A stretch of DNA of 12,388 nt from Bathyarchaeum sp965602795 (lineage in GTDB: Archaea > Thermoproteota > Bathyarchaeia > Bathyarchaeales > Bathyarchaeaceae): positions 1 to 12,388 of the forward strand of contig CBFCZR010000042.1 in assembly GCA_965602795.1 (NCBI GenBank), in the 5' to 3' direction. Of the stretch, positions 12,388 to 12,388 are shown in pieces. Made by a program: the position numbers and the translations under genes. Position 1 is the stretch's first letter; every line of letters begins with the position of its first letter. Below the pieces are notes generated by a model, which saw nothing but the letters and a program-made list of their open reading frames with translations, did no database searches and had not been told where the DNA came from.

Positions 12388-12388
12388 A

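Noticed and set aside
1..12388. CRISPR array, tRNA, rRNA or insertion sequence
   Set aside because: No regularly spaced repeats, no cloverleaf-like sequence with a TTCGA-type T-loop, and no transposase-like frame or terminal repeats were found by reading both strands.

Overview
The window looks like a chromosomal segment of an anaerobic archaeon. The evidence is an archaeal EF-1 alpha, archaeal-type S12 and S7, TATA-like boxes a short way upstream of many starts, and Shine-Dalgarno (SD) sites mixed with near-leaderless starts. The flavoprotein set and the gene order suggest a Bathyarchaeia-like or other deep Thermoproteota lineage. That placement is inference; no rRNA or tRNA gene is present to settle it.

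Layout. At 1-246 there is at most the tail of an upstream gene, then a promoter. At 247-687 lies a universal stress protein. A 334-base non-coding stretch (688-1021) holds a T-rich terminator and several hairpins that probably form a structured leader. From 1022 to 6858 runs a redox gene cluster on the plus strand: a four-cluster ferredoxin subunit, an HdrC-GltD fusion, an HdrA-MvhD fusion and a polyferredoxin with six cluster motifs. At 6923-7771 is an ATP-cone/PD-(D/E)XK/helix-hairpin-helix nuclease, followed by an 80-residue putative metal-binding protein (7870-8112). Next come rps12, rps7 and the EF-1 alpha gene (8335-10882), each with its own TATA-like box; no fusA, rps10, nusA or rpo gene lies beside them. 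After a terminator the direction changes: a six-helix membrane protein (10930-11520), an intergenic region rich in inverted repeats, and three very small genes in tight array (ribbon-helix-helix regulator, 45-residue helical protein, 47-residue zinc ribbon; 12266 to 11815). A possible gene end runs off the right edge.

How the genes work together. The redox cluster encodes a soluble, HdrA-based flavin electron-bifurcating complex, or most of one. HdrA carries the bifurcating FAD, the MvhD domain is the usual electron entry port, the GltD-like domain should exchange electrons with NAD(P)H, the HdrC half wires it to HdrA, and the two ferredoxin-type proteins offer further electron routes. HdrB and any hydrogenase or dehydrogenase catalytic subunit are absent from the window, so the complex is not an ordinary heterodisulfide reductase and its true substrates cannot be read from here.

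The candidates most worth a second look are this redox complex, its structured leader, the three-microgene operon, and an abrupt flip in keto/amino strand composition that falls inside the 56-codon regulator gene.
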